Numbered from the stretch's first letter, positions 9,460-20,721 are shown. The stretch is 64,000 nucleotides of DNA from Pseudorhizobium tarimense (GCF_022968135.1 NZ_JALJRA010000001.1:372001-436000), one strand, 5' to 3'. Notes: generated by a model not told the origin, from the letters alone. A program made the numbers and translations.

Positions 9460-9756
9460 ATGGCAAGCACCAATTTCCGCCCCCTGCACGATCGCGTCGT
9501 CGTTCGCCGCGTCGAGTCTGAAGCCAAGACCAAGGGTGGCATCATCATTCCGGACACCGCCAAGGAAAAGCCGCAGGAAGGCGAAATCGTCGCCGTCGGC
9601 TCCGGCGCGCGTGACGAGTCCGGCAAGATCGTCGCACTCGACGTCAAGGTCGGTGACCGCGTTCTGTTCGGCAAGTGGTCCGGTACGGAAGTCAAGCTCG
9701 ACGGCGAAGACCTTCTGATCATGAAGGAAGCCGACATCATGGGCATCATCGGCTGA
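9460..9756 (+). CDS. groES: co-chaperonin GroES
   Basis: A 98-residue Cpn10 protein. It has [19 protein letters not shown] at the start, the mobile loop with [14 protein letters not shown], and the dome region [20 protein letters not shown]. GroES caps the GroEL cavity during ATP-driven folding. Its length is normal. groEL follows after 59 bases on the same strand; the promoter and CIRCE element upstream serve both. Rhizobia often carry several groESL copies, and CIRCE control suggests this is the main heat-inducible one. Confidence 0.98.
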   Translation: MASTNFRPLHDRVVVRRVESEAKTKGGIIIPDTAKEKPQEGEIVAVGSGARDESGKIVALDVKVGDRVLFGKWSGTEVKLDGEDLLIMKEADIMGIIG

Positions 9757-9791
9757 CTCTAAGCCGACTGCTTCCACTGAATTATCGCTGA

Positions 9792-11456
<1,665 letters not shown>

Positions 11457-11500
11457 GACCTTCGGGTCTTCACATCTGAGCCATCCGGTTCAGTTTCGGG

Positions 11501-11527
11501 AAGGGCGGTCTTCGGGCCGCCCTTTTC
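11501..11527 (+). terminator. rho-independent terminator after groEL
   Basis: AAGGGCGG, a loop of TCTTCGGG, then CCGCCCTT followed by TTC. The stem is GC-rich and ends in a T-run 45 bases after the groEL stop. Confidence 0.85.
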
Positions 11528-11675
11528 TGATATTCGCCAATAGGGTGAAGCGTCACCGTTCACTCAAAGACGACAATCCGTTGCCAATTGTTCATCTTTC
11601 AGAATGGCAATGGATGCGGCATCTTTCCTCCAGAATTCGATGCCCTGACAGCCGATCCAATCTGGAGTTATTCCT

Positions 11676-12131
11676 ATGACCAACACCACCACCAACAACC
11701 TTCTGCTTCTCGCCGGCCGCGTTCTTCTGTCGGCCATGTTCATCATGTCCGGCTATGGCAAGCTCGTTGATCCCGCCGGTACCGCCGGCATGATTGCCGG
11801 TGCCGGCTTCCCGGCCGCGACAGGTCTTGCCTATCTTGCCGGTCTCTTCGAGTTGCTGGCCGGCCTTGCCGTGATCGTCGGCTTTGAGGCGCGCATCGCC
11901 GCGATCCTGCTTGCCGCCTTCACCGTCTTTACCGGTTTGGTCTTCCATTCCGGCGCCATCAACGTGCCTGACTTCCCGGAAGCTGCCAATGGCATGCTGA
12001 CGATGTTCAACGGCCTGATGATGATGAAGAACCTGACGATCGCGGGCGGCTTCCTGGCACTCGCTGCAGCCGGTGCCGGTGCCTATTCGCTTGACGCCCG
12101 CCGCAGCGGCACCGTCGCAGTGGCCGCCTAA
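11676..12131 (+). CDS. DoxX family membrane protein
   Basis: A 151-residue integral membrane protein with four likely helices. The first (LLLLAGRVLLSAMFIMSG) leads into GYGKLVDPAGTAGMI, a DoxX-family signature; the others cover about residues 45-65, 68-90 and 113-135. DoxX proteins are linked to quinone/thiosulfate oxidation or redox homeostasis, but the role of this member is unknown. It has its own terminator and lies after groEL, as in related rhizobia. Confidence 0.85.
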   Translation: MTNTTTNNLLLLAGRVLLSAMFIMSGYGKLVDPAGTAGMIAGAGFPAATGLAYLAGLFELLAGLAVIVGFEARIAAILLAAFTVFTGLVFHSGAINVPDFPEAANGMLTMFNGLMMMKNLTIAGGFLALAAAGAGAYSLDARRSGTVAVAA

Positions 12132-12157
12132 GCCCGACCTTAAGTCCTCCCAAGGAC

Positions 12158-12190
12158 GGGGCGCTGGACCAGCCGGTCCGGCGCCCTCTT
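12158..12190 (+). terminator. terminator after the DoxX gene
   Basis: GGGCGCTGGACC pairs with GGTCCGGCGCCC (one unpaired base) around a short loop, followed by TCTTTCTT. It lies 26 bases after the stop codon. Confidence 0.8.
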
Positions 12191-12196
12191 TCTTTG

Positions 12197-12799
12197 CTAG
12201 GTGCGGCGCTGCGCCAGCCAGACGGTGGCGCCACCGCACTCCGGATCCTGCGTCACTCGAGAGACGATCCGGAAACCGTTCTCTTCGAGCAGTGTCGCAT
12301 ATTCCTCGCGATCGAGGCTGGCGTGAAAGAGCGGTTCGCCGCCGAACTCGCCCATAGCGACACCGGCGAAGTGCCCGGCTGTAAACATCAGCGCTGCACC
12401 CGGCGCCGAGAGATAGGCAAAGATCAGGAACATCTCCCGCTGGTCGGCGGGGTTCAGGTGGAAGAAACTGTGCCAGGCAAGGATGCCGTTAAAGGTTCGC
12501 CCCGGCGGCAGCCTACGCATATCGCGGACGATCCACTGCTCTCGCGGGAAGCGCTGCCGGCAGAGATCGATCATGCTTTGTGAGCTATCCACTCCTGTCA
12601 CGCGAAAGCCGCGAGCGATCAAGTGCGCGGCGAGCGGCTCTCCGGCGCCGCAACCGAGATCGAGTACCGTCCCGTTGGCCGGTAGGAGAGCGGCGAAGCG
12701 GTCCAGCCACGGTCTCTCGAAGAGGTTCTTCCCGCGCAAATGATCGAACGCCAGCGCGTGGCGCTCGTAGAGCCCGATGACGTCTTCATCCTCAGCCAT
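12197..12799 (-). CDS. class I SAM-dependent methyltransferase
   Basis: A 200-residue protein with the Rossmann SAM-binding motif [16 protein letters not shown] near residue 46 and acidic motif [15 protein letters not shown]. It also has [24 protein letters not shown]. It resembles small-molecule methyltransferases of the UbiE/type 11-25 class; the substrate is unknown. ATG at 12799 overlaps the last 8 bases of hisG, so translation is probably coupled and the gene is the last of the his operon. GTG one codon earlier is an alternative start. Confidence 0.8.
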   Translation of the reverse strand: MAEDEDVIGLYERHALAFDHLRGKNLFERPWLDRFAALLPANGTVLDLGCGAGEPLAAHLIARGFRVTGVDSSQSMIDLCRQRFPREQWIVRDMRRLPPGRTFNGILAWHSFFHLNPADQREMFLIFAYLSAPGAALMFTAGHFAGVAMGEFGGEPLFHASLDREEYATLLEENGFRIVSRVTQDPECGGATVWLAQRRT

Positions 12800-13502
12800 C
12801 ACTCCCGCCCGTGACCGCTCTCACTGCACGGACGATCTGCTCGACCCGTGGGTCCGCATTATGCTCCGGCTTGCGGGCGCGCACAAGGCAGGCCTCGCTC
12901 TTCAGGATCACGCCGTCGGTCAGCACCTTCAGGTGATTGGCCTTCAGCGTCGAGCCGGTCGAGGTAATGTCGACGATGATATCGGCCTGCCCTGCGGCCG
13001 GTGCGCCCTCGGTCGCGCCGAGGCTTTCGACGATGCGGTAGAGCTGGATGCCGTGCTGGCGGGAAAAGAACTGCTGGGTCAGGCGCCAGTACTTCGTTGC
13101 GATCGCAAGCCGCCTGCCGTGACGGGCGCGGAAATCTGCGGCGACATCGCCGAGGTCCGCCATCGTCTCGACGTCGAGCCAGATCTCCGGCACTGCGACA
13201 ACCACATCCGCCTGACCGAAGCCAAGCCGGGCGCAGAACTCCACCTTTTCGTCGACACCGGGCATCCCTTCGCGAACCAGATCCTCCCCTGTCACGCCAA
13301 AATCCACAGTCTCGGCTGCCAGTTCACGGGCGATCTCCGAAGCGGAGAGATAGGCAATCTCGACGCCATCCACGCCTTCCAGCCGCCCCCGATAAGACCG
13401 GTCATTGCCGATGCTGGTAATGCCAAGACCGGCGCGCTCGAAGATCTCGACGGTTCCGTCCTTGATCCGCCCCTTAGAGGGTAGTGCGATGGTAAGGGTC
13501 AT
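12792..13502 (-). CDS. hisG: ATP phosphoribosyltransferase, short form
   Basis: A 236-residue HisG, from [19 protein letters not shown]. It contains the phosphate-binding stretch [19 protein letters not shown] near residue 165. It lacks the C-terminal regulatory domain of long HisG, so it needs HisZ as regulatory partner, and hisZ lies directly upstream. It catalyses the first step of histidine synthesis, joining ATP and PRPP. Start and hisZ stop overlap as ATGA. The frame is open a little further upstream, but the family start is at 13502. Confidence 0.95.
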   Translation of the reverse strand: MTLTIALPSKGRIKDGTVEIFERAGLGITSIGNDRSYRGRLEGVDGVEIAYLSASEIARELAAETVDFGVTGEDLVREGMPGVDEKVEFCARLGFGQADVVVAVPEIWLDVETMADLGDVAADFRARHGRRLAIATKYWRLTQQFFSRQHGIQLYRIVESLGATEGAPAAGQADIIVDITSTGSTLKANHLKVLTDGVILKSEACLVRARKPEHNADPRVEQIVRAVRAVTGGSDG

Positions 13503-14620
13503 TGAGCTTCCCTCGCCGTTTCGATCCGGTCCAGCCAAAGCGCGAAACCGACGGCAGGAATGCGATCCTTTGCGCCGAGCAGCGTCAGAAGCCGGTCGAA
13601 GCGACCGCCGCCGGCCAATACGGCCGAGCCTCCCTCCTCCGTCACCTCGAAGACGAGGCCGGTGTAGTAATCGAGCGGCCTGCCGAAGGCGGCGCGATAG
13701 GTCATGGCGGAGAGATCAACGCCAATAACGGAGAGCGCCGCCACCCGGGCGTCGAATTGCGCGATCGCCGGACCGAGCTTCAGACCGGCGGCATCGGCGA
13801 ACCCAGCAAGCGCTGCGGAGGCTTGCGATAGCGGCAGGCGCAACGTGAGGAACTCGCGCAGCAGGAGCAACGCGCCGCCATCGAGCTGCGTTTGGGCGAG
13901 TGTGCGTTTCTCCCTCAGCCGCCTTGCGATTTCGAGCGGGGAGCGGCTGGCATTCGTGGAATAGCCCGTTGCCTGCATGGTGCTGTCGATCCGTGCCACA
14001 AGCTCATCCTCGTTTCCGGAGGCGAGCAGCAAGGCGATCTCGGGGTCCAGTCCCGCTACTGGCTGCGGCCGAGCAAGCCGTTCGAGAAGGGCTTCAAGAT
14101 GCGCCATGTCGCCGAAGGCATGGATCAGCCGCTTCTGCCACCCGAGGGGCAGGCCGAGCGCCTTGACGACCGCTTCGAAAACGGCCTGATCCCCCAAGGT
14201 AACGGTCAGAGGACGGCTGGGCAGAAGGCGGGAGAGGATGCCGAAGGCATCGGCGATTGCGCGGGCGTCCGCGCTGGCGATGTCGGCTTCACCCAGATCC
14301 TCGATGCCGGCCTGATAGAACTCGTGTGCGCCCTCTCGCCGCTGGCGGAAGACCTCCCCTAGATAGGAATATCGCTTCGGCGTGCCGGTGGCGGTTTCGA
14401 TGTGGCGCAGACAGACGGGGATGGTGAATTCTGGTCGCAGGCAGAGGCTGGCGCCCGTTTCGCTTTCCGTCAGGAAGATGCGGCGGCGCAGGTCCTCGCC
14501 CGCCATGTCGAGGAAGGGCTCTGCCGGCTGAATGACCGGCGTGTTGACCCGCACCGTCCGGCGGCGTTCGAACTCCTCCAGCAGCTCGCCGGAAAACTCC
14601 GGCATGTCGATCAGCGGCAT
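13499..14620 (-). CDS. hisZ: ATP phosphoribosyltransferase regulatory subunit HisZ
   Basis: A 373-residue HisRS-like protein without synthetase activity. It keeps class II synthetase-like stretches such as [32 protein letters not shown] and [14 protein letters not shown], ending in [16 protein letters not shown]. HisZ forms a hetero-octamer with short HisG and confers histidine feedback. It follows hisS by 2 bases and overlaps hisG by 4, so all three form one operon. Confidence 0.94.
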   Translation of the reverse strand: MPLIDMPEFSGELLEEFERRRTVRVNTPVIQPAEPFLDMAGEDLRRRIFLTESETGASLCLRPEFTIPVCLRHIETATGTPKRYSYLGEVFRQRREGAHEFYQAGIEDLGEADIASADARAIADAFGILSRLLPSRPLTVTLGDQAVFEAVVKALGLPLGWQKRLIHAFGDMAHLEALLERLARPQPVAGLDPEIALLLASGNEDELVARIDSTMQATGYSTNASRSPLEIARRLREKRTLAQTQLDGGALLLLREFLTLRLPLSQASAALAGFADAAGLKLGPAIAQFDARVAALSVIGVDLSAMTYRAAFGRPLDYYTGLVFEVTEEGGSAVLAGGGRFDRLLTLLGAKDRIPAVGFALWLDRIETAREAQ

Positions 14621-14622
14621 GG

Positions 14623-16137
14623 TCAGCCTTCCCGCCGACGGTCTTCCGCCTGAGCCGCCAGGATCTCCTTCACCTTGGCGATGAGATTGGCTTCCGGCAC
14701 CGTCTCCTGCGCTACCCTCGCCTCTCGCCAGGTGGCGTTGTCCTCGATCTCGCCGGACAACCGCTTCCCCTCGATCAGGTCCTTGATCTGCACTACACCT
14801 TCAGCCCGCTCGTCGCCGCCCTGGATGATGGCAATCGGGGCGCCGCGGCGGTCGGCATATTTCAGCTGATTGCCGAACTTCTTCCAGTTGCCCTGGTACA
14901 TTTCGGCACGGATGCCTTCGGCGCGCAGCTGTTGCGTGAAGCGCTGGTAGCGGCCCATGCTTTCCACATCGCCATCCATGACGGTGACGAGGACGGGCCC
15001 GAGAACCTCGTCCTGGCCGAGTTTGCCGAGGTTCTTCAGCGCCGTCATGAGGCGCGACACACCGATGGAAAAGCCGGTGGCTGGCACCGGCTGACCCATG
15101 AAGCGGGAGACGAGACCGTCATAACGACCGCCACCGCCGACCGAGCCGAAGACGACCTTTTCGCCCTTTTCGTTGGTGACGTCGAAGGTGAGTTCGGCTT
15201 CGAAGACGGGGCCGGTGTAGTATTCGAGACCGCGGACGACAGAGGGGTCGATCTTGACGCGATCCGGTCCGTACCCAGCCTCGGCGGCCAGAGCGCCGAT
15301 CGTGTTAAGCTCGCCCACGCCCTCGCCGCCCTTGGCGGTGCCCGCCACGAGTTCACCGAGTTGGCCGGCGCTCTCCGCGTAGTCCTTGATGCCGACGAAG
15401 AAGAGAACCTTGTCGATCTGCGCGGCATTCAGTCCCGCACCCTTGGTGAAGTCACCGCTCTCATCCTTGCGGCCTTCGCCGAGCAGGAGCTTGACGCCCT
15501 CCGGACCGAACTTGTCTAGCTTGTCGATGGCGCGCAGCACATTCAGACGCTGCCCCGCCTTATCGTCACCGCCAAGGCCAATTGCCTCCATCACGCCATC
15601 CAGAACCTTGCGGTTGTTGACCCGGATCACATAATCGCCGCGCTTGATGCCAAGCGCTTCCATAGTATCCGCCATCATCATGCACATTTCGGCATCGGCC
15701 TGAACGCCCGGCGCCCCGACCGTGTCGGCGTCGAACTGCATGAATTGGCGAAAGCGGCCGGGGCCCGGCTTTTCGTTGCGGAAGACATAGCCAGCGCGGT
15801 AGGTGCGGAAGGGCAGTTGGATCTCGTTGAAGTTTTCCGCGACATGGCGGGCGAGCGGCGCCGTCAGGTCGTAGCGAAGGCTCATCCACTGGTCGTCATC
15901 GTCCTGTAGGGAGAAGACGCCCTCGTTCGGGCGGTCGCTGTCGGGCAGGAATTTGCCGAGCGCATCGGTATACTCGAAGAGCGGCGTCTCGACAGGATCA
16001 AAACCGTATCGCTCGTAGACCTCGCGGATCTTGGCGATCATCTCGTTGGTGGCATGGATATCGGCGGCCGAGCGATCGACGAAGCCACGCGGCAAGCGGG
16101 CCTTCAGTTTCTGGGGTTTCTTCTGCTTGTCGCTCAT
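14623..16137 (-). CDS. hisS: histidyl-tRNA synthetase
   Basis: A 504-residue class II synthetase. Motif 1 lies near [18 protein letters not shown]. Motif 2 is [19 protein letters not shown], and the histidine-specific motifs are [14 protein letters not shown] and [13 protein letters not shown]. The C-terminal anticodon-binding domain runs from about residue 390. It charges tRNA-His. The start [18 protein letters not shown] is conserved in rhizobial HisRS; the frame is open upstream but unlike the family. It heads the hisS-hisZ-hisG operon. Confidence 0.96.
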   Translation of the reverse strand: MSDKQKKPQKLKARLPRGFVDRSAADIHATNEMIAKIREVYERYGFDPVETPLFEYTDALGKFLPDSDRPNEGVFSLQDDDDQWMSLRYDLTAPLARHVAENFNEIQLPFRTYRAGYVFRNEKPGPGRFRQFMQFDADTVGAPGVQADAEMCMMMADTMEALGIKRGDYVIRVNNRKVLDGVMEAIGLGGDDKAGQRLNVLRAIDKLDKFGPEGVKLLLGEGRKDESGDFTKGAGLNAAQIDKVLFFVGIKDYAESAGQLGELVAGTAKGGEGVGELNTIGALAAEAGYGPDRVKIDPSVVRGLEYYTGPVFEAELTFDVTNEKGEKVVFGSVGGGGRYDGLVSRFMGQPVPATGFSIGVSRLMTALKNLGKLGQDEVLGPVLVTVMDGDVESMGRYQRFTQQLRAEGIRAEMYQGNWKKFGNQLKYADRRGAPIAIIQGGDERAEGVVQIKDLIEGKRLSGEIEDNATWREARVAQETVPEANLIAKVKEILAAQAEDRRREG

Positions 16138-16281
16138 GATCGGATGTCCACTGCCAGCGGCCCCGGAAAGGGGCGAATTTCGTGTGCGGTTTCTTAGAGG
16201 ATGGGAGCCGGAGCGGCAAGGCCGGGCGACTGGCGAAGGGGTGGCGGCAATGGTATATGTCGGCACGAAAGGGTCACGGCC

Positions 16282-16512
16282 ATGAACAAACGCGTCACGA
16301 TCGAAATGCCCGACGAGATGCTGAAGCTCGTCGAAGAATATGCGGCGGAAGCCGGGACCGCGACAGATGACTATTTGCGCGACGTCATCGAGCAGCATCT
16401 GGAAGATCTGAACGATATCGCGGCGGCCGAAGTGGCGATGCAGAGCATTCGCGATGGCGAACCGACCTATCCTCTTGCAGAAGTGAAGCAGAGACTGGGC
16501 CTCGACCATTGA
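16282..16512 (+). CDS. RelB/ParD-like antitoxin (intact)
   Basis: A 76-residue acidic protein from [20 protein letters not shown]. The short beta strand and helix-helix pattern looks like a ribbon-helix-helix DNA-binding N-terminus; the C-terminal part ([17 protein letters not shown]) would bind the toxin. In rhizobia such genes pair with RelE/ParE toxins. The stop codon overlaps the start region of the downstream toxin remnant. The antitoxin frame is undamaged while its toxin is frameshifted, so it may survive as an orphan regulator. Confidence 0.75.
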   Translation: MNKRVTIEMPDEMLKLVEEYAAEAGTATDDYLRDVIEQHLEDLNDIAAAEVAMQSIRDGEPTYPLAEVKQRLGLDH

Positions 16513-16757
16513 GTTCCGGGCAAAAGCCGAGAAGCAGCTACAGCGCCTTGAATCGGGCGATGCCGCACGCATCGTTTCTTTCCCGGAAGATCGCTTGGCG
16601 GCACGTAAACCCTCGTGAACTTGGCACGGCACTCAGAGGTCACGCGCTCGGCGTTTACTACCGCGTCGGCGATTACCGCATCATCTGCGATATCCAGGAT
16701 CAGAGGCTCGTGGTGCTGGTCGCGGAGATCGGCTACCGGCGCGAGATCTACCGCTAG
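16508..16757 (+). pseudogene. frameshifted RelE/ParE-family toxin gene
   Basis: One frame reads [20 protein letters not shown] and [14 protein letters not shown], then hits TGA. The next frame continues as [20 protein letters not shown] and DYRIICDIQDQRLVVLVAEI, ending GYRREIYR. Joined, this is a full RelE-type toxin: alpha-helical hairpin, then GxYR.RVGDYRI beta sheet, ending in the basic Arg/Tyr patch. The shift lies near 16607, in GTAAACCC. I also find no ATG or GTG start in frame; the first codon would be ATT. RelE toxins cleave mRNA in the ribosome; this one should be inactive. Confidence 0.8.
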
Positions 16758-16760
16758 CTC

Positions 16761-17525
16761 ATGATCGTAGAAGCTATACAATACGCCGCGACCACTCCAG
16801 TCACGCCGGCTCAATTTCGCCCGTTCATCGGCGCCTCAGTCAGCCTCTGGTCGCGCGCCACGCGCTGCGCAAACGAATGGGCGGCGCATGAGGAGAATTG
16901 CAGAAGGTTTGTATCCGACACGATCAACGGCATGCGCCGCCGCCGAACAGTGGTGGTACTGGGATCTGGACTCTTACGTGACGTGCCCGTTGGAGCGCTC
17001 TCCCGTGGGTTCGACACGGTGGTGCTGGTTGACCTGGTGCATCTGGCGAGCGTGCGGATGTGGCTGAAGGCAAGGCGGTTTGGCAATGTCCGGCTTTTCC
17101 ACCGGGATCTTGCGGGGCTTGAAGATGCTTTGGACGGCAAGCAACCGGAGTCGCTTTCCTTCCTGCGGCAGGTTCCCTATCTCGACCTCGTCATCTCGGC
17201 GAACCTGCTGTCGCAGATCGGTGTGGGTGCGGAACGCCGGCTGGAGCAGAACAACGACACAAAGCGGGCGGAAGTCGTGCGGAAGCTCATCCATGCGCAT
17301 CTGCGCGACCTGGACGCGTTGCCATGTAGCACCATCCTCCTGACCGATGCCTCCTACTCTGTTCTCGGCCGTTCGGGCAAAAGACTGGAGTCTGAGGACC
17401 TGCTGCATGGAATGCCGGTGCCGGATGCAGACGAGCGGTGGCCATGGCCGGTCGTGCCGTTTGGCGAACAGAGTCGAGACTACCAGGTTGTTCACGATGT
17501 CGTGGCAAAGCGGGTCTTGCGCTAG
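16761..17525 (+). CDS. conserved hypothetical protein, possible SAM-methyltransferase fold
   Basis: A 254-residue protein I cannot name. A Rossmann-like pattern is visible: RTVVVLGSGLLRDVPVGAL (Gly-rich loop after a hydrophobic strand), FDTVVLVDLVH (acidic end of strand 2), and YLDLVISANLLSQIG (strand 4 region). This arrangement fits SAM-dependent methyltransferases, but the catalytic site is not obvious. No signal peptide or membrane helix. It starts 3 bases after the broken toxin gene and ends just before a perfect inverted repeat. Confidence 0.65.
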   Translation: MIVEAIQYAATTPVTPAQFRPFIGASVSLWSRATRCANEWAAHEENCRRFVSDTINGMRRRRTVVVLGSGLLRDVPVGALSRGFDTVVLVDLVHLASVRMWLKARRFGNVRLFHRDLAGLEDALDGKQPESLSFLRQVPYLDLVISANLLSQIGVGAERRLEQNNDTKRAEVVRKLIHAHLRDLDALPCSTILLTDASYSVLGRSGKRLESEDLLHGMPVPDADERWPWPVVPFGEQSRDYQVVHDVVAKRVLR

Positions 17526-17526
17526 A

Positions 17527-17548
17527 ACAATTGCACTGCCGCAATTGT
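17527..17548. repeat. perfect inverted repeat, possible operator or weak terminator
   Basis: ACAATTGC, six spacer bases (ACTGCC), then GCAATTGT. It starts two bases after a stop codon and precedes the DUF305 region. There is no T-run, so it may be an operator rather than a terminator. Confidence 0.5.
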
Positions 17549-17563
17549 GCTAAGCAGGTGCAC

Positions 17564-17925
17564 ATGAAGCGTCTGCCGCCCTGCTAGTCGTCCTCTCCTG
17601 GCTGTTGCACGGCACAATGCCGGTGACGGTCGCGAATGCTGCCGCCAGCCCTGTCCCCGTTGCGACCACCGGCGATCAAGCGGCTCATCGCCTGCATTCA
17701 AATCATCACCTTACTGTAGAGGAAGATCCGCTTCTGCATCGCGACGTGGGTCACGAGACCATTCCCGCCTGCTCGACCTTTCTCTGCTTCGTCTGCGCCA
17801 CCGTCCTACCGCTGCCGCCGACCGAGATCGTTGTCCGCAATGGTCTTTTCTTCCGGATCGACAGCAGGAGCGGTCCGCTCGTTGCTTCCGAACCCGTGCC
17901 GCTGGAACGACCGCCGAAAGACATC
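17564..17925 (+). pseudogene. possible small exported protein, start apparently frameshifted
   Basis: ATG at 17564, preceded by AGCAGG, gives MKRLPPC and a stop. One base over, the frame reads a hydrophobic stretch, SAALLVVLSWLLHGTMP, followed by a hydrophilic domain ending in VASEPVPLERPPKD. Together they look like a short exported protein with signal sequence, of the kind found beside copper- and DUF305-related genes. The long frame runs on into the DUF305 gene, which also suggests damage at its 3' end. No domain is recognised. A shorter intact form could start at ATG 17617. Confidence 0.35.
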
Positions 17926-17974
17926 GGCCGACTTATCGCTCCAAACCAATTCAAGGACACGGAAAGGACATACC

Positions 17975-18346
17975 ATGTCTGTCAGACACCTGATCATCAC
18001 CTCCGCCCTCGCACTGGCGCTTGCAGGGCCCGCCTTCGCACAAGACACGCACGGCCACGGGCATGCCGAGACGTCCCTGGCAGCGTCCGACAATCCGGTT
18101 GCCAAGGCGTTCGAGGACGCCAATCTGACCATGCATCGCGACATGGCCATCGATTATACCGGGGATGCCGACATTGACTTCGTGCGCAGCATGATCCCGC
18201 ATCATAAAGGCGCCATCGACATCGCGAAGATCCAGCTGCAACACGGCAAGGATCCGGAGATGCGCAAGCTTGCCGAAGACGTCATCAAGGCGCAGGAGGC
18301 GGAGATCGCCGGCATGCGCAAGTGGCTTGCTGCGCGGGGCATGTAA
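17975..18346 (+). CDS. periplasmic DUF305 / CopM-like protein
   Basis: A 123-residue protein with a cleavable signal peptide (MSVRHLIITSALALALAGPAFA, cut after AFA). The mature part starts with a His-rich stretch (DTHGHGHAET) and contains the DUF305 core with DADIDFVRSMIPHHKGAID and EIAGMRKWL. The HH pair and methionines are typical metal-binding features of this ferritin-like family, some members of which bind copper or silver in the periplasm. GGAAAGGACA precedes the ATG. A perfect terminator follows. Confidence 0.85.
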   Translation: MSVRHLIITSALALALAGPAFAQDTHGHGHAETSLAASDNPVAKAFEDANLTMHRDMAIDYTGDADIDFVRSMIPHHKGAIDIAKIQLQHGKDPEMRKLAEDVIKAQEAEIAGMRKWLAARGM

Positions 18347-18352
18347 TCCTCT

Positions 18353-18380
18353 GGACCGGGCAGGCAGTCTTGCCCGGTCC
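18353..18380 (+). terminator. hairpin terminator after the DUF305 gene
   Basis: GGACCGGGCA, an 8-base loop, then TGCCCGGTCC: a perfect 10-bp stem starting 6 bases after the stop codon. Only a short CT-rich tract follows. Confidence 0.75.
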
Positions 18381-18416
18381 TCCTCACCGATCCATATCAG
18401 ACGCTGGAGGTATTCC

Positions 18417-19121
18417 ATGCGCCCGATCACCGCCATCGGCTTCGATGCCGACGACACACTCTGGCAGAACGAGCAGTTCTACCGCCTGACGGAACAGCAG
18501 TTTGCGACCCTTCTCGGCGACTATGCCGGAGGATCCCAGGTCTCAGACAGGCTGCTGGAAGCCGAGAAGCGGAACCTCGAGCACTACGGCTTCGGCATCA
18601 AGGGCTTCACGCTGTCGATGATCGAAACCGCGATCGAGGTCACCAACGGCAACGTCCCCGCTAAGACCATCAGCGACATCCTGGACATCGGACGCGAACT
18701 GCTGCGTCATCCTGTCGAGACGCTGCCCCATGTGGAGGAGACGCTGCGGGCGCTGAACGGGGAGTATCTTCTCGTTCTGATCACCAAGGGCGATCTCTTC
18801 GACCAGGAGCGTAAGCTGGCGCAATCGGGGCTGGGAGATCTTTTCGACGCGATCGAGATCGTAAGCGACAAGAGCGCCACCACATACCGGCGGATTTTCT
18901 CCAAGCTCGCTGACGGCCCTGACCGGGCGATGATGGTTGGCAACTCGTTGAAATCGGACATCGTGCCAGCGATCGCGGCCGGCAGCTACGGCGTCTTCAT
19001 TCCACACGCGCTGACCTGGATCGTTGAGCATGTGGAGCCGCCCAAGGACGCACCGCGTTTCAGGCAGATCGAGCACATCGGCCAATTGCCGGAGGTGCTG
19101 GAGCAGATTAGGGCCGCTTGA
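18417..19121 (+). CDS. HAD-superfamily hydrolase
   Basis: A 234-residue protein. Motif I is GFDADDTLWQNE, with the two Asp residues at about 9 and 11. Motif II is LVLITKGD near residue 118. Motif III/IV is in MMVGNSLKSDIVPAIAAG near 180. This is the class IA phosphatase pattern with a helical cap; the substrate is unknown. ATG at 18417 follows GGAGG. The 3' end overlaps the convergent tag gene by 14 bases. Confidence 0.85.
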   Translation: MRPITAIGFDADDTLWQNEQFYRLTEQQFATLLGDYAGGSQVSDRLLEAEKRNLEHYGFGIKGFTLSMIETAIEVTNGNVPAKTISDILDIGRELLRHPVETLPHVEETLRALNGEYLLVLITKGDLFDQERKLAQSGLGDLFDAIEIVSDKSATTYRRIFSKLADGPDRAMMVGNSLKSDIVPAIAAGSYGVFIPHALTWIVEHVEPPKDAPRFRQIEHIGQLPEVLEQIRAA

Positions 19122-19740
19122 ACTCCGCCCGCAGCCGGTCGACCTCCGGCTGACAGAAGCAGCCGGCGAGGTGATCGTTGACCAGGCCCATGGCCTGCAT
19201 GAAGGCATAGACGGTGGTCGGGCCGACAAAGGTCCAACCGCGCTTCTTCAGGTCCTTTGAAAGGCGGACGGAGGTGGGCGTCGTCGGGTTCGCCAGCAGC
19301 GTCGCAAGGTCCATCACCTCCGGTCGGTCGCCCGCAGGTGGCTCGAAGCGCCAGAAGTAGTAAGCGAGTGAGCCGAACTCGTCGCGCATCTCGACGGCCC
19401 GCCGGGCATTGTTGATCGTCGAGACGATCTTGCCGCGGTGCCGAATGATGCCCGGGTCCGCCACCAACCGCCCCACGTCGTCCTCATTGAAGCGGGCAAT
19501 CTTGTCGAAGTCGAAGCCCGCGAAGGCGGCACGAAAATTCTCGCGCTTGCGCAGGATGGTCAGCCAGGAAAGCCCCGACTGGAAGCCTTCCAGGCAGATT
19601 TTCTCGAACAGCCGGAAATCGTCCTTTACCGGCCGGCCCCATTCCTCGTCGTGGTACCGGCGATAATCGTCGAGGCCGCCATGCCAGAAGCAGCGGCCCT
19701 GCCCGTCCTCGCCTGTGATGATGCCGTCGTTTTCCATCAT
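19108..19740 (-). CDS. tag: DNA-3-methyladenine glycosylase I
   Basis: About 210 residues. CFWHGGLDDYRRYHDEEWGRP is the N-terminal Tag motif with zinc ligands Cys and His; the C-terminal pair is in DHLAGCF. It also has GFQSGLSWLTILRKRENFR, with the catalytic/pocket residues, and KKRGWTFVGPTTVYAFMQA. Tag removes 3-methyladenine from alkylated DNA. Two adjacent ATGs are possible (19740 and 19737); GAGGA abuts the first, so the second may be used. It converges with the HAD gene. Confidence 0.93.
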   Translation of the reverse strand: MMENDGIITGEDGQGRCFWHGGLDDYRRYHDEEWGRPVKDDFRLFEKICLEGFQSGLSWLTILRKRENFRAAFAGFDFDKIARFNEDDVGRLVADPGIIRHRGKIVSTINNARRAVEMRDEFGSLAYYFWRFEPPAGDRPEVMDLATLLANPTTPTSVRLSKDLKKRGWTFVGPTTVYAFMQAMGLVNDHLAGCFCQPEVDRLRAEFKRP

Positions 19741-19945
19741 TCCTCGATCGTTAACGCTGCCTGCCTTACCTTCAGCCTCGGTCAACCATTCTCGAAAACC
19801 CCCGGCTAACCCTGCTGAAAGGTTTATCTTCCGAGATCAATTTCAATCGCCACCCGTTTACACTTCCCTCGTTCTCCCTTGGCAGCGTGAGCTGCAATGG
19901 GGCGAGAAATGCCCTTCGGTGCATGTGTAGCGAGTGGATCCGACA

Positions 19946-20683
19946 ATGAACAAGATGCTTCTGCTGGCCTTAAGCCTTCTTCCCGCGTTTGCAGCCACGG
20001 CGCAAGCAAATGACCGATATCGAGAGCGGCCGCCGGTGATCGTGAGCCCGGACCTGACGGCGCCCTGGGTCATGCAACTCGGCGGCAAGGTGCGACCCGT
20101 GGTCTATCCGGTCCGACCGTCCCAGCCGCGCAGTCTCTTCCAGCAGCGCCCGCGGAGCACGGACGCCCGGCGTGGCAATTCGCAACCGGCCAGCATGCGC
20201 CCCAACAGGGTCGTCCGGATCCAGATCGAGCCGCAGTTCCTGCCGCAAACAGTCGCCTATCAGACGAAGCACGCGCCCGGAACGATCGTCATCGACACCA
20301 ATAACCGGTTCCTCTACCTCGTCACCGGCAACGGCCAGGCTCGCCGCTATGGTGTGGGCGTCGGCAAGCCGGGCTTCGAATGGGCCGGCACACACAAGAT
20401 CACCCGCAAGGCGGAGTGGCCGCGCTGGACACCGCCGCAGGAAATGATCGCGCGCGAGGCCGCCAAGGGCCATTACCTCCCGGCGACCATGGAAGGCGGC
20501 CCGGCCAATCCGCTGGGCGCCCGCGCCATGTATCTCGGCTCAACGCTCTATCGCATCCATGGCACGAATGCGCCGTGGACAATCGGCAGCGCCGTCTCCT
20601 CCGGCTGCATCCGCATGCGCAACGAGGACGTCGTCGATCTCTACGAGAGGGTCAACGTCGGCGCCAAGGTCATCGTCATGTAA
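19946..20683 (+). CDS. L,D-transpeptidase (YkuD family), copy 1
   Basis: A 245-residue exported protein with signal peptide MNKMLLLALSLLPAFAATAQA. The YkuD catalytic domain spans about residues 110-245, with the active-site run IHGTNAPWTIGSAVSSGCIRM holding the His and the nucleophile Cys of SGCIRM. Such enzymes form 3-3 peptidoglycan crosslinks or attach proteins to peptidoglycan, which matters in polar-growing Rhizobiales. The related gene that follows starts 137 bases downstream, after a terminator. A GTG 12 bases earlier is an alternative start. Confidence 0.9.
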   Translation: MNKMLLLALSLLPAFAATAQANDRYRERPPVIVSPDLTAPWVMQLGGKVRPVVYPVRPSQPRSLFQQRPRSTDARRGNSQPASMRPNRVVRIQIEPQFLPQTVAYQTKHAPGTIVIDTNNRFLYLVTGNGQARRYGVGVGKPGFEWAGTHKITRKAEWPRWTPPQEMIAREAAKGHYLPATMEGGPANPLGARAMYLGSTLYRIHGTNAPWTIGSAVSSGCIRMRNEDVVDLYERVNVGAKVIVM

Positions 20684-20694
20684 GAAAGATGTGG

Positions 20695-20721
20695 CCGGAT
20701 CGCCACGATCCGGTCCTTTTT
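20695..20721 (+). terminator. terminator between the two L,D-transpeptidase genes
   Basis: CCGGATCG, a 3-base loop CCA, then CGATCCGG, followed by TCCTTTTT. It lies 11 bases after the stop, so the two tandem genes are probably transcribed separately. Confidence 0.9.
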
